From an uncultured Prevotella sp. (GTDB taxonomy: Bacteria > Bacteroidota > Bacteroidia > Bacteroidales > Bacteroidaceae): DNA of 64,000 nucleotides. Within the stretch, counting starts at the first letter, position 1. Every line of letters starts with the position of its first letter. Below the pieces are notes generated by a model. That model was not told where the DNA came from, made no database searches, and worked only from the letters and a program-made list of their open reading frames with translations. A program made the position numbers and the translations under genes. Shown in pieces: positions 34,545-45,000 of this stretch. The stretch lies in NCBI GenBank assembly GCA_900316565.1, contig ONDK01000003.1, positions 1 through 64,000 of the forward strand, read 5' to 3'.

Positions 34545-35495
34545 CTATGGTATGAATATGTTGAATGCACAAATGGCTGTAGCTATTGCCAACAATACCT
34601 TAAAATAGGCATTAGTCCATTTCGTCTCGGTAAGGGCTATGAAATGGCCTATAAGCGGGGAGGTGTTGATAGCCATTATGCTGTAGAGGAAAGCAAAATG
34701 TTGTGGCTGCAGAATGACGAATGTCAAAGCTAGCACGTCAACTGTTATGAATGTCTCATAGAACATTCGTGTTCTGATATTGTCCTTGTGTGCTGTATTG
34801 GCATAATGGACCATACCGGTGATAGTTATCAGAACTATGAATGCAAATGTAATGACTTGATGGGAAGTGAGAATGGAGTAGTCGGCGACGTTTCCAAACT
34901 TGGCTATATCTGTAAAGTGGTCCGCAAAAGCTTGCATATCGTACGTATATGCATACCAGGCCAGGAGAAACCAATATGGTGTCAGGACTCCAAGTAATGA
35001 AGCAATAAAATTCCGAAAGTTCAGTGCGAGTATGTTGGTGGACGTAACAACCCACAGTACCGGAAGGAAGAATAGTATCTGCACCCAGAAGACGCTGGCC
35101 AGTCCGATGGCAAGATAAGCGTAATAAATATATCCAGGTGAGTTCTTGTCTTGATAACAGTGGAATAGAAATATATAGAAGATTGCAGAGCAAAGGCTTA
35201 CCAGTGCCGTCCTGATGTCGGAAAAGAGAAATGTTGCTATACAGGTGATAACGAGGAAGGAACACATTATCATACGGCTGTAGATGCGGATTAACGCATT
35301 AACACTGTTAAGCTGCCCCATCATTACAGAAGTCATGGCGAGACAAACGAATGCCACAAGGTAATCCGGTTTCAATGTCATTAGTCCTGCTGCCATCCAG
35401 ATGATTAATGATATGACCCCCGTAGCGAGTGCAGACCAACGGCTTTCGGCAATACGGTTCTGAAAGCGTTTCCTCTTTATAAGTTCCTGATACAA
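34545..35495 (-). CDS. Hypothetical polytopic membrane protein
   Basis: A 316-residue inner-membrane protein with about nine to ten hydrophobic helices and short loops. A basic N-terminus (MYQELIKRKRFQNRIAESRW) precedes the first helix, and WVVTSTNILALNFRNFIASLLG and PYWFLLAWYAY are the most distinctive loops. It resembles uncharacterised Bacteroidota membrane proteins of the DUF6427 kind, but I cannot confirm that from sequence alone. No catalytic motif is seen. It has its own -7 element and lies downstream of the purD terminator. Confidence 0.7.
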   Translation of the reverse strand: MYQELIKRKRFQNRIAESRWSALATGVISLIIWMAAGLMTLKPDYLVAFVCLAMTSVMMGQLNSVNALIRIYSRMIMCSFLVITCIATFLFSDIRTALVSLCSAIFYIFLFHCYQDKNSPGYIYYAYLAIGLASVFWVQILFFLPVLWVVTSTNILALNFRNFIASLLGVLTPYWFLLAWYAYTYDMQAFADHFTDIAKFGNVADYSILTSHQVITFAFIVLITITGMVHYANTAHKDNIRTRMFYETFITVDVLALTFVILQPQHFAFLYSIMAINTSPLIGHFIALTETKWTNAYFKVLLAIATAICAFNIFIP

Positions 35496-35553
35496 TTTAA
35501 GTCGAAAATTAAAATTAAAAAGAATGAAAGGACAATATACAGTTCTCGATGTA

Positions 35554-35561
35554 CAAAGTTA
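35554..35561 (-). promoter_or_regulatory. -7 element of the 35495 membrane protein gene
   Basis: Minus strand TAACTTTG. The start would be near 35547, with a 52-nt leader. The -33 would fall in the purD terminator stem and is not a clear TTTG. Confidence 0.5.
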
Positions 35562-35573
35562 AAAGGGATATTA

Positions 35574-35614
35574 AAGTGAAAAGCGTTGTTATTTAACAAC
35601 AAAACTTTTCACTT
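35574..35614 (-). terminator. Terminator of purD
   Basis: AAGTGAAAAG (35574-35583) pairs with CTTTTCACTT (35605-35614), extended inside by TTGTT/AACAA. It lies 10 nt past the purD stop. The following minus strand is CTTTAATATCCCTTTTAA. Confidence 0.7.
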
Positions 35615-35623
35615 AATTCTTGG

Positions 35624-36892
35624 TTACAAATCCTGACCGATATCTCTTCTGAAATACCTATCCTTGAAGTTAATCTTCTGGGCCTCTTGGAATGATTTCT
35701 GTAAAGCCTCATCCTTATCCTTGCCGTATGAAGAAACTGCTATGACGCGGCCACCGGCCGTGACAACTTTGCCATCTTTCATGGCTGTACCTGCGTGGAA
35801 GACAACAGAGCCTTCAACATTGTCGATGCCAGAGATAGGATAACCCTTAACATATTTTTGGGGATATCCGCCGCTGACAAGCATTACGCAGACGGCTGAG
35901 CGGTCGTCGAACTCTATCTGCCGCTTGTCCAGGTCGCCATGGGCAACACCCTCAAAGAGATCCACGATATCGCTCTTGAGGCGTAACATTACTGTTTCAG
36001 TCTCCGGGTCGCCCATTCGACAGTTGTATTCTATTACCATAGGATTGTTGTCGACATTGATGAGTCCGAAGAAGATAAAGCCTTTGTAGTCGATGCCCTC
36101 TTCCTTAAGTCCTTCTACTGTAGGTCGAATGATACGTTTCTCCACCTTATCCATCCATTCTTTCGTTGCGAAAGGGACAGGTGACACAGAACCCATACCT
36201 CCGGTGTTGAGACCAGTGTCGTGTTCGCCTATGCGTTTATAGTCCTTCGCCTCTGGAAGAATCTTGTAATGTATACCGTCTGTGAGCACGAACACTGAAC
36301 ATTCTATACCACTGAGGAACTGCTCAATGACAACCTTTGCAGAAGCGTTACCGAACATTCCGCCGAGCATATCCTTAAATTCCTTCTTGGCCTCTTCCAA
36401 TGTCGGGACGATGAGCACTCCTTTTCCGGCTGCCAGTCCATCAGCCTTCAGAACGTATGGAGGTTGCAAGGATTCCAGAAATTTCAGTCCTTCTTCTACC
36501 GTTGTGCCGTCAAAGGTCTCGTAAGATGCTGTTGGGATGTTATGACGCTTCATGAAACTTTTTGCAAAATCCTTAGAGCCCTCAAGTTCTGCGCCGGCTT
36601 TTGAAGGGCCGATGACCGGGATGTCCTTTGTCCGTGGATCGCTGTTGAAGTCGTCGGCGATGCCACCAACGAGTGGAACTTCCGGACCTACGACGAGCAT
36701 GTGGACATCGTTTTTGGCGGCGAAGTCTTTTAGGCTCTCAAAGTCATTTACATCAATTGGTACATTTTCTCCGACATTATTTGTGCCAGCGTTTCCCGGC
36801 GCGATGTAGAGTTTTGAGCACTTTGGACTTTGGGCTATCTTCCAGGCTAGGGCGTGCTCGCGTCCTCCTGAGCCTAATAATAATATTTTCAT
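35624..36892 (-). CDS. purD: Phosphoribosylamine-glycine ligase
   Basis: Second enzyme of de novo purine synthesis, joining phosphoribosylamine and glycine with ATP. The 422 residues show the GARS N-domain ([18 protein letters not shown]), the signature [11 protein letters not shown] (about 295-305), and the ATP-grasp loop [14 protein letters not shown]. The C-domain ends normally. No other pur gene is adjacent. It lies 133 nt downstream of the S9 peptidase gene; 36893-37025 shows no clear promoter, so it may be read from that unit. Confidence 0.96.
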   Translation of the reverse strand: MKILLLGSGGREHALAWKIAQSPKCSKLYIAPGNAGTNNVGENVPIDVNDFESLKDFAAKNDVHMLVVGPEVPLVGGIADDFNSDPRTKDIPVIGPSKAGAELEGSKDFAKSFMKRHNIPTASYETFDGTTVEEGLKFLESLQPPYVLKADGLAAGKGVLIVPTLEEAKKEFKDMLGGMFGNASAKVVIEQFLSGIECSVFVLTDGIHYKILPEAKDYKRIGEHDTGLNTGGMGSVSPVPFATKEWMDKVEKRIIRPTVEGLKEEGIDYKGFIFFGLINVDNNPMVIEYNCRMGDPETETVMLRLKSDIVDLFEGVAHGDLDKRQIEFDDRSAVCVMLVSGGYPQKYVKGYPISGIDNVEGSVVFHAGTAMKDGKVVTAGGRVIAVSSYGKDKDEALQKSFQEAQKINFKDRYFRRDIGQDL

Positions 36893-37025
36893 ATTGATCG
36901 CCCCCGTCCCTACTTAAAGGGATTATTCTGAATGGCCTGCGGGGGATACAGGGAATGTTATTTGTCGTTAGTGATTACAATGCTCATGCAGTCTACTTGA
37001 GGACTTGTCGATGCCTTAACTTTCC

Positions 37026-39284
37026 TTACTTGTCTTCCTTGAAGGTATGACATGGCTTGAGATAATCTTCGAAGTATTGTGTTATTCTCTCATGCAGATG
37101 AACTGACTGATGACCTCTCATGTTATGTGGTTCGCCAGGATAGACAAAGAAGTCTGGTTGTGTGCCTGCCGCGATACATGCTTTAAGGAAAGAGAGAGCG
37201 TGTTGCGGTACCACCGTTCCGTCATTAGTGCCGATGATAATCTGCAGTTTGCCACGGAGATCCTTTGCCTTAGACAGAAGAGAAGTCTGTGCGTATCCCT
37301 CTGGATTGGTCTGTGGAGTGTCCATATAGCGCTCGCCGTACATAACCTCGTACCATTTCCAGTCGATGACAGGACCGCCGGCCACGCCTACCTTGAACAC
37401 GTCCGGGTAATTGGTCATAAGTGAGATGGTCATGAATCCGCCGAAGCTCCATCCGTGTATGCCCAGTCGGCTCATGTCCGCATACGGAAGCGTACGAAGG
37501 AAGTCGACACCCTTCATTTGATCTTTCATCTCTTCCTGTCCCAGATGACGGAATGTTACCTGTTCAAAGTCTTTGCCACGGTTCTCACTGCCTCGGTTGT
37601 CGAGGATAAAGAGCAGATATCCCTTTTGAGCCATGAAAGTCTCCCATGAACGACTGGCCCAATGCCATCGTGCGTCAACGTTATGTGCATGGGGACCACC
37701 ATAAACATATATAATAGTAGGGTACTTCTTTGTCGGGTCGAAGTTCACAGGTTTTACCATTCTGTAATAGAGATCGGTAACTCCGTCGGCAGCCTTGATA
37801 GTTCCTGTTGAGAACTCTGGCTGGGTATAGCTCTTCCATGGATCTGCAGCTGTAAGGTAAGGTGTCCGATGACCGTTTTCTGTGTCGATTATCGCAATTT
37901 TTCTAGGTACTGTCGGCTCAGAATAGTTGTCGAGAATATATCGTCCTGAAGCACTCAAGGAACCGTTATGCCAGCCTTTGCCGCTATTGTCCATCAGTGC
38001 GCGCTTGCCGGTGTTAACATCAACAATCCATATATCCTTTTGCAGGGGGTTAAGTTCGTTGCTCTCATAGATGATGGAATGATGTCTTGTGTCGTATCCT
38101 AGTACATTCATTACCACCCATTTGCCGGAAGTAATCTGTCTGATTTGCCTGCCGTCTTTGTTGAAAAGATAAAGATGGTTGTATCCGTCCTTCTGACTTT
38201 GCATTATAAATTCATCAGAGTCCCACGGAACAAAGCTGATTGGGTGGAGTGGCTCCACATATTTTTTATCAGTCTCTCGATAGAGCTCTGAAATTTTGTC
38301 GCCTGTGATGGAGTTGTAGCTTACAAGTCTGCAGTCGTTCTGGTCACGGTTGAGTTCGAACATATATATAGTCTTCTCATCTGGCCCCCATGCGATGTTC
38401 GTGAAATACCGATCTGTAGGGTCTCCTGCCTTCAGGTAGACGGTCTTACCTGTTCTCAGATCATAGACTCCTACTGTTACCTTGTGGCTTGTCTCTCCTG
38501 CCATAGGATATTTGTCAGGTGCAGCCTTTGCTATTCTGCTTTCTCCTTTATTTGGCGTCCAGTCTACTTCCGGAATATCAACGAGCGGATAGTCCGTAAC
38601 CATTGATTGATCCATTCTATAGAATGCCAGTCTGTTGCCTTTCGGACTCCAGAACAGTCCTCCGTCGATGCCAAACTCATTTCGGTGTACGCTTTGTCCA
38701 TATACAATATCGCGTGAACCGTCGGTGGTAAGTTTAGTCAGCTTCCTGCTTGCATCAAGCACATAAAGCTGGTCTCCTGCTACAAAGGCTGTTGCACGCG
38801 AGACGCTGTTCCATAATGATGTCTGTTGCGGTTCGCCGTAGACGTCAGGATTCTCATCGGCTGTCAGCACTCCAGACCGCCATACTATTTTCTTTTCTTT
38901 GAAGTTGTAGAGAAACCGTTCTTTGCTGTTGCTCACGCAAATCAAAGGCTTGTCAGGATAAGGAAATGTAGCATGATACAAACTTCGTATGAGCGTAGAG
39001 TCAGCAAGTTTGGCGAAACGGTTAATCTCCTCAAGCGTAACTATACACTTTTCCTTTCCGTTGTTTTTGTCTATTTCAGCAACGTAATCGAGTTCCTGTC
39101 TTATTAGGCGGTCACCCCACCATGTTGTGTATCTGTTTTCTGGATAGAACTTGTAGGCATTCTCACCACCAAAGTTCAAATCCTCCAATGTGAATTGCTT
39201 CTCTTGCGCTTGCATTGCTGACGGGACTAGGAGCGCCATGACCAGCATGACTCCGACTCCCTTTAATGATAATTTTATTGACAT
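37026..39284 (-). CDS. Secreted S9B prolyl di-/tripeptidyl peptidase
   Basis: A periplasmic serine peptidase of the DPP IV family, 752 residues. The signal peptide (LSLKGVGVMLVMALLVPSAMQAQ, first 26 residues) is followed by an eight-bladed propeller (about 30-480) and an alpha/beta hydrolase domain. The nucleophile lies in GWSFGGFM, the acid in IGTNDGTVV, and the histidine in GEPHNMRG. It removes Xaa-Pro di- or tripeptides from peptides; whether it is DPP IV or a PtpA-type tripeptidyl enzyme cannot be told. It starts 36 nt after the rlmL-type gene and shares its strand, so co-transcription is likely. A second S9 peptidase is at 58008-60197. Confidence 0.92.
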   Translation of the reverse strand: MSIKLSLKGVGVMLVMALLVPSAMQAQEKQFTLEDLNFGGENAYKFYPENRYTTWWGDRLIRQELDYVAEIDKNNGKEKCIVTLEEINRFAKLADSTLIRSLYHATFPYPDKPLICVSNSKERFLYNFKEKKIVWRSGVLTADENPDVYGEPQQTSLWNSVSRATAFVAGDQLYVLDASRKLTKLTTDGSRDIVYGQSVHRNEFGIDGGLFWSPKGNRLAFYRMDQSMVTDYPLVDIPEVDWTPNKGESRIAKAAPDKYPMAGETSHKVTVGVYDLRTGKTVYLKAGDPTDRYFTNIAWGPDEKTIYMFELNRDQNDCRLVSYNSITGDKISELYRETDKKYVEPLHPISFVPWDSDEFIMQSQKDGYNHLYLFNKDGRQIRQITSGKWVVMNVLGYDTRHHSIIYESNELNPLQKDIWIVDVNTGKRALMDNSGKGWHNGSLSASGRYILDNYSEPTVPRKIAIIDTENGHRTPYLTAADPWKSYTQPEFSTGTIKAADGVTDLYYRMVKPVNFDPTKKYPTIIYVYGGPHAHNVDARWHWASRSWETFMAQKGYLLFILDNRGSENRGKDFEQVTFRHLGQEEMKDQMKGVDFLRTLPYADMSRLGIHGWSFGGFMTISLMTNYPDVFKVGVAGGPVIDWKWYEVMYGERYMDTPQTNPEGYAQTSLLSKAKDLRGKLQIIIGTNDGTVVPQHALSFLKACIAAGTQPDFFVYPGEPHNMRGHQSVHLHERITQYFEDYLKPCHTFKEDK

Positions 39285-39320
39285 TATTAAAATTGTATGC
39301 GTTGATAGTATGATAGCTTA

Positions 39321-40937
39321 TTACAGCTCATCGTCGTCCAGAAAACTACTTCCCTTCCGGTCATTGAAGCGCTTGCCTTTCCCGCCGAAACGGTTGTCCT
39401 TATCTCCGAAAGACCTTCCCTTATTGTTGAAGCGTTTGCGTTTACCGAATGTAGGCCGCTCATCGTCATCATTGTTGCGGAACTTGTTCTTGAAGCCGTC
39501 TTTGGACCGGCTGAAGTGATGTTCGTCATCATGACGTCCTGGTCCCAATCCACGCATCTTATGGAATGTGAAACTGCGTATGTCGCCATCTTCATTATTT
39601 TCCTCATCGTCGAGCCGTTGTTTGAACTCACGGTTCTTCTTGAAACGGTGTTTCTGTGCCATCTCCTGCTTTTCCTCTTCGGTTTTGACAATGCCACCCT
39701 CGTGGCGGAAATCCTTCATGTTACCGTCGAAAAGAACATATTTTCTGAACTCGCACTCCAGTGAACCATTATAAAGAGGAATCTTTATAGATGGTTTCAG
39801 TCCGATGGCTCGGAAGCACTCCTCGCGGTAGGAGAGCACCCAGGCTTCATTACCTTTGAAGGCATTCTTAAACCGTTCTCCTATCATACGATAGGTACCA
39901 AGGAGGTTATCGGTTGAAATACGCTCACCGTAGGGCGGGTTCATCACAATGATGCTTTTTGCACTGGGCTGTTGAAAATCCTTGAAGTCTTGCTGCTCTA
40001 TCGTTATGTCCTTCGATAGCCCGGCAGCCTTGACGTTCAACCGTGCTGTATTGACAGCCTTCATGTCAGCGTCATAGCCATAGATGTGGTGCGTGAACTC
40101 CCGTTCCTGTGAGTCGTCGTTGTAAATCTCATCGAAGAGGTCAGCGTCGAAATCGGGCCATTTCTCGAAGGCAAACTCCTTACGGAACACACCCGGCGAG
40201 ATGTTGCGAGCAATGAGTGCAGCCTCGATGGGAATTGTTCCTGAGCCGCACATGGGGTCAATGAAATCAGTGTCACCTTTCCATCCGGTCATGAGTATCA
40301 TGCCTGCTGCCAACACCTCGTTTAGCGGTGCCTCTACCGATTCCTGTCTGTAGCCACGGCGATGCAGACTCTCTCCTGAAGAGTCGAGCGACAGAGTGGC
40401 ATTATCCTCAGCTATATGTATGTTCAATCGTATGTCGGGATTAGCGACGGAGATGTTAGGACGTTTTCCGGTCTTCTCGCGGAACTGGTCGACTATAGCG
40501 TCCTTGACCTTATATGTAACGAAACGTGAGTTACGGAACTCATCGGAGTAGACGACAGAATCTACAGAGAACGTCTTTCCTGGCAGGATATATTTGCTCC
40601 AGTCTATCTTTCGGACCTCTTCATACATATCCTCTGCGGAACGAGCTTTGAAACGTGCTATCGGCTTCAGTATCCTTATAGCTGTATGGAGTTGAAAATT
40701 AGCACGGTACATCATCTCCTTGTTACCGGTGAAGGATACCATGCGGCGTCCTATCTCTACATTGTTGGCGCCAAGTTCGGTGAGCTCGCGGGCAAGAACC
40801 TGCTCAAGACCCATGAAAGTCTTGGCGATAAGAGGGAATTCTGCAGTCTGCTTGTTCCCTTCCGTGTTTGTAGAAAGCTGATTAACCTGCTGTGTGCTTA
40901 CTTCGTTTGTCTCTGGGGTGTTGGTCTCGTTATTCAT
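39321..40937 (-). CDS. THUMP-domain RNA (guanine-N2) methyltransferase, RlmL-type, with disordered tail
   Basis: A SAM-dependent RNA methyltransferase, probably acting on 23S rRNA m2G2445 like the N-terminal half of E. coli RlmL. The 538 residues begin with a polar leader. A THUMP domain follows (about 30-170), then a Rossmann MTase domain with IDPMCGSGTIPIEAALIARN and the N6/N2-type active site NPPYGERI. Residues 414-538 (39324-39698) are an unusual tail rich in Arg, Lys, Phe, Asp and Gly with repeated RF/FG motifs, suggesting an RNA-binding disordered region. The RlmK half is absent. Follows the serine acetyltransferase gene by 47 nt. Confidence 0.9.
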   Translation of the reverse strand: MNNETNTPETNEVSTQQVNQLSTNTEGNKQTAEFPLIAKTFMGLEQVLARELTELGANNVEIGRRMVSFTGNKEMMYRANFQLHTAIRILKPIARFKARSAEDMYEEVRKIDWSKYILPGKTFSVDSVVYSDEFRNSRFVTYKVKDAIVDQFREKTGKRPNISVANPDIRLNIHIAEDNATLSLDSSGESLHRRGYRQESVEAPLNEVLAAGMILMTGWKGDTDFIDPMCGSGTIPIEAALIARNISPGVFRKEFAFEKWPDFDADLFDEIYNDDSQEREFTHHIYGYDADMKAVNTARLNVKAAGLSKDITIEQQDFKDFQQPSAKSIIVMNPPYGERISTDNLLGTYRMIGERFKNAFKGNEAWVLSYREECFRAIGLKPSIKIPLYNGSLECEFRKYVLFDGNMKDFRHEGGIVKTEEEKQEMAQKHRFKKNREFKQRLDDEENNEDGDIRSFTFHKMRGLGPGRHDDEHHFSRSKDGFKNKFRNNDDDERPTFGKRKRFNNKGRSFGDKDNRFGGKGKRFNDRKGSSFLDDDEL

Positions 40938-40984
40938 TTTTATTTCGTGTTTTCTATTATACTATGAAGAATGATAGTCGGCGC

Positions 40985-41935
40985 TTATATTCCTCCGCCT
41001 TGTTCGAAGAAGATGTCGAGCTTATCCGGCTTGGCTGTACGGTATTTTTTAGTACCTGATTTCATGTCCCGAGTAACCCATACATTGGCACCAACGATAC
41101 AGTTGTCGCCAATATGTATCCTGCCAAGGATGGTGGAGTTGGCGTAGATGATAACATTGTTTCCGATGATTGGATGACGGGGTATGCCTTTGATGGGTTT
41201 ACCGTTCTCGTCAAGAGGAAAGCTCTTTGCTCCTAAGGTGACACCCTGATAGAGTTTCACATTGTCGCCTATGATACATGTTGCTCCGATGACTACGCCC
41301 GTGCCGTGGTCAATGGTAAAATGCTTGCCTATTGTTGCTGCCGGATGGATGTCAATCCCCGTTTCAGAGTGAGCCAGTTCCGTCATCATACGTGGAATAA
41401 GAGGCACCTCCTCACGGTAGAGCTCATGGGCTATGCGATAATTGGTAAGAGCTTTGATAACAGGATAACAGCAGATGACCTCGCCCTCGTTGATTGCTGC
41501 TGGGTCACCTTCGAAGGCTGCTTCCACGTCACTGCTGAGCATGCGGCGTATGTTGGGATAACGGTTCAGAACAGTCAGGGCTATAATCTCCGCATTCTTT
41601 CTGCATAATTCTTGCTCTTCAAAAGAATGCGAGCAGTGGCAATCCTGGTTGAAAAGCAGGCCTGCCATTATCTGCCTTGTCAACAGTTTGTGAAGTCTCT
41701 CCATGTTCACTCCAATATGGTATCTCACGGTGCTCTGTTTTACATTAGAGTTGCCGTAATAGCCTGGAAAGATGACAGAACGTGACAGTTCGATAATCTC
41801 CTCCAAGTCACGGCCAGATGGTAGTGGGTCGCCGTCACGGTGCTCATGGAATATGCCTTTCATCGACTGTTCTGTTGAGAGTTCCTCAATGGTGTTTGTC
41901 AGCTGCTCTGTTATGTCGGTACTGCTCATGTTCAT
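40985..41935 (-). CDS. Serine O-acetyltransferase
   Basis: Makes O-acetylserine from serine and acetyl-CoA, the entry step of cysteine synthesis. From ATG 41935 it has 316 residues: an N-terminal helical domain longer than in CysE, then the left-handed beta-helix with IDIHPAATIGKHFTIDHGTGVVIGA and IGDNVKLYQGVTLGAKSFP, where the D/H pair of DHGTG is catalytic. The tail RTAKPDKLDIFFEQGGGI is long and could mediate binding of cysteine synthase through its terminal Ile. The ATG at 41986 lies upstream of the -7 element, so the start at 41935 (or 41929) is preferred. First gene of the unit running to purD. Confidence 0.88.
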   Translation of the reverse strand: MNMSSTDITEQLTNTIEELSTEQSMKGIFHEHRDGDPLPSGRDLEEIIELSRSVIFPGYYGNSNVKQSTVRYHIGVNMERLHKLLTRQIMAGLLFNQDCHCSHSFEEQELCRKNAEIIALTVLNRYPNIRRMLSSDVEAAFEGDPAAINEGEVICCYPVIKALTNYRIAHELYREEVPLIPRMMTELAHSETGIDIHPAATIGKHFTIDHGTGVVIGATCIIGDNVKLYQGVTLGAKSFPLDENGKPIKGIPRHPIIGNNVIIYANSTILGRIHIGDNCIVGANVWVTRDMKSGTKKYRTAKPDKLDIFFEQGGGI

Positions 41936-41955
41936 CAATGCGATTTTTTCTGCTA

Positions 41956-41987
41956 CAAAGTTACTACAATTATTTTCTATCACCAAA
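41956..41987 (-). promoter_or_regulatory. Promoter of the serine acetyltransferase unit
   Basis: Minus strand TTTG (41984-41987), 20-bp spacer, TAACTTTG (41956-41963). The start would be near 41949, 14 nt before the ATG at 41935. Confidence 0.75.
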
Positions 41988-42052
41988 AAATCAATCTGTT
42001 GCGATGGTTAATGGATGTTAAACAGTTGTGCAAGTATGTAACAGTCTGTCAA

Positions 42053-45000
42053 CTATGCGCTTAGATTATCGAGAAAAAGCAACAGGCGATTGTAGACGTT
42101 AACCTCACTCACACCCGAGTCGAAGTCGAGGCTTAGGAAGTTGAGCTCAGGATAGAGCATATGAAGCTTTTTCTCAATACCTTTCGAGATGATATGGTTG
42201 GCTATGCAGCCAAAAGGCTGGAGGCTGACCACATTGCGCACACCTTCCTGGTAAAGCTCACTGACTTCGCCGGGTAACAGCCATCCCTCGCCGAACTGCG
42301 CAGCCATAGAGACAATATTTTTTGCATCTTTCGCTTCATCGTATATGTTCGTGAATGGACGCCAATAGTCGAAGCCAGAGCAGGCTTTGTTGTATTTCTT
42401 CTCCCATCTTGCTATGAGGGCATATAGTGTGTGCATAACAAAATCAGGCACGGAGGAGTCGGAGAGACAGAGCCGTTTCTGCTCTTCTACGTTCACGAAT
42501 TCCTGAAGGAAGAACGGCGAAATCAATGGTGGCACCACCTCTACCCCCTTTGATATGAGCTTCTCCTCGATGTATTGGTGCGAGTAGTAATTGAATTTGA
42601 GAAATATCTCACCTACTATTCCTACCTTGGGACATTCCTTCTTAGCGGCATAGGAGCCGAACTCCTCAGCGGCCTTATGTGCTAAGGCCACCAAACCCTT
42701 GGAGTCGTTATCGGCAATATGGTCGCATGCGAGGTGTAGGTATTTGGCTTTCAGCTTCTTGCTGATGCCGGGTACAGTCTCACGGACAATGGTGGCGTAG
42801 TACAACTTCGACATGACATCGCTAAACAGCAGAGTGTTTGTGGTAATGGTTGAGAGTTTCAGCCAAGGATATTCGAAGCCGTCCTGCTCATTGTTCTCTC
42901 CGTTTGTGGTTACGCCAAGTGCTATCAACGGAACGTTCTTGAAACCGTTGGCAATCATGGCCCGTTTGATAAGTGCTGTGTAGTTCGTGGCCCTGCACTG
43001 TCCTCCTGTCTGGGTCATTACGAGCGCCGTGTTGTCAGTGTCATACTTTCCAGACTTTAAGGCTTTGACCATATCGCCTACGATAAGCGTAGCTGGGTAG
43101 CAGACCTCATTATTGGCATAAGCGAGGCCTTCTTGTGCGCTGTCGGCATTGCTTGGAGGTAAAATCTCTATATCGTATCCGGCTAGCTTCAGCAGTGGCG
43201 GAAGGAGCGGAGAGAGAAACTCTGTGAAGAACGGAGCAAGAATCTTACGATGGCGGTCAGCTTTCGTGAAGGCCTTGGTTTTTTCAAATTCTTTTTCCTT
43301 ACCTCTACGATTATTGATTTTCAGAGAGTCGACGAGACTGCGAACACGTAATTTCAGACTTCCAACGTTAGATACGTCATCGATTTTTAGCAGAGTATAT
43401 GGTTTACCATGACGTTGCAGAATGTCTTTCACCTCATCCTGGATAAAAGCGTCAGGACCACATCCGAAACTTGTCATTTCCACGAAATGCACATCATTGG
43501 GTTGCTCGGCCGCCCACTGTCCAGCCTTGATGATACGGTTAGCATAAGCCCACTGTTCCACGAGGTATGTGTCGCCACGACCTGTATCGTATTCGTCGCG
43601 GACTATATCGTCAGTGATGACGTTCACGCCGAGTCCGGCAATCATATCCGACAGCTTGTGCTGTATGAGAGGATCACTATGATATGGACGTCCTGCAAGG
43701 AGAATTGTCAACTTTCCTTCCTTGCGGGACTTCACCAGTATATGTTCGTTGATGCTCTTTATCTTGTTTTCGAATACGCGCTGGTTGGCAAGTGCACGCA
43801 TGTAGGCTACCCTGGCTATGCTTTTATTCACTCCGAGGGTCTTCAGATAAGTGCGTATCTGCTTCCATAGAAGTTTGTCGTTGGCAAAGTTTATCACCGG
43901 AGAGTCCATCTGTGTCTTAAGGCTCATGGAGCTGCGCACCACGTCGCTGTAAGCTGATACTATTGGACAGTTGAAGGAACCGTCGGTGCGTTTGTCGTCC
44001 TTGTGCTCATAAACTACATATGGAAAAAAAATCCGGGTTATGCAGCCTATATTATTTGGTGAAGATGAATCATGGGTCTCCCCTTGTGCCGCCGGATTAT
44101 AGCCGTTGGCATCTGCTACGTTCACGTTCCTTAAGGCAGTAAGTTTCCTGTCCAGTTCTGCGATATGGGAATGGACGAGTTTTGCTGGAAAACAGATATT
44201 GTCGGACATGACAGACCGAAGCTGGCTCTCATAATTGTGATATGTCGAAGGCGATGACAGAATCACATGGAATCCGCAGGAGGTGAATAGGGTGTGCCAG
44301 AAAGGATATTCCTCATACATGCCGAGTGCACGCGGAATACCTATGGTAACATTAGAACCACTGTCATGTGAGGTGCTGTTTGTGTCCATATTTGGACTTC
44401 CATTGTAGTTGTCATTATCAGTGTCTTCACTCCTGTCAAAGAGCAACTTGTACTTATATGTATAGGCATTTTCGCCCGTTACATGGTTCTTTCCGTAGTT
44501 GTTGAAGACACGTTCGCATTTGTTGCCGCTATAGAAACGGTTGCCACCTGCGAACTTGTACTGGCTTACATAGCAGTGGTTCTCACATCCCTTACACTGT
44601 AGTTGTCTTGTAGTGTAAACGGCTCCGGCAAGAAGGTCTTCAATATGTTGGACAGTCTTACTGTTGGAGGATGACGAGCCTCCCTTAATGGTGTTAGTAT
44701 TCCGTGCCTCATTAATGGCATGCAGCGCACATCCATAGGCTCCCATAAGCTCAGGCATGTCGGACCGAGCAACGGAATGACCGGTGAGAAGTTCGAAGGC
44801 ACGCACTACAGAGTCGTTACGCATTGTGCCGCCTTGCACGACAATATTTTTGCCGAGGTCGTCGTTACCACGAAGCTTCAGTACTTTGTAAAGGCAGTTC
44901 TTGACAACGGAGTAGGAGAGCCCTGCACTGATATCAGCGACGGACGCACCTTCCCTCATCACCTGTTTTACCTTCGAGTTCATGAACACAGTACAACGTG

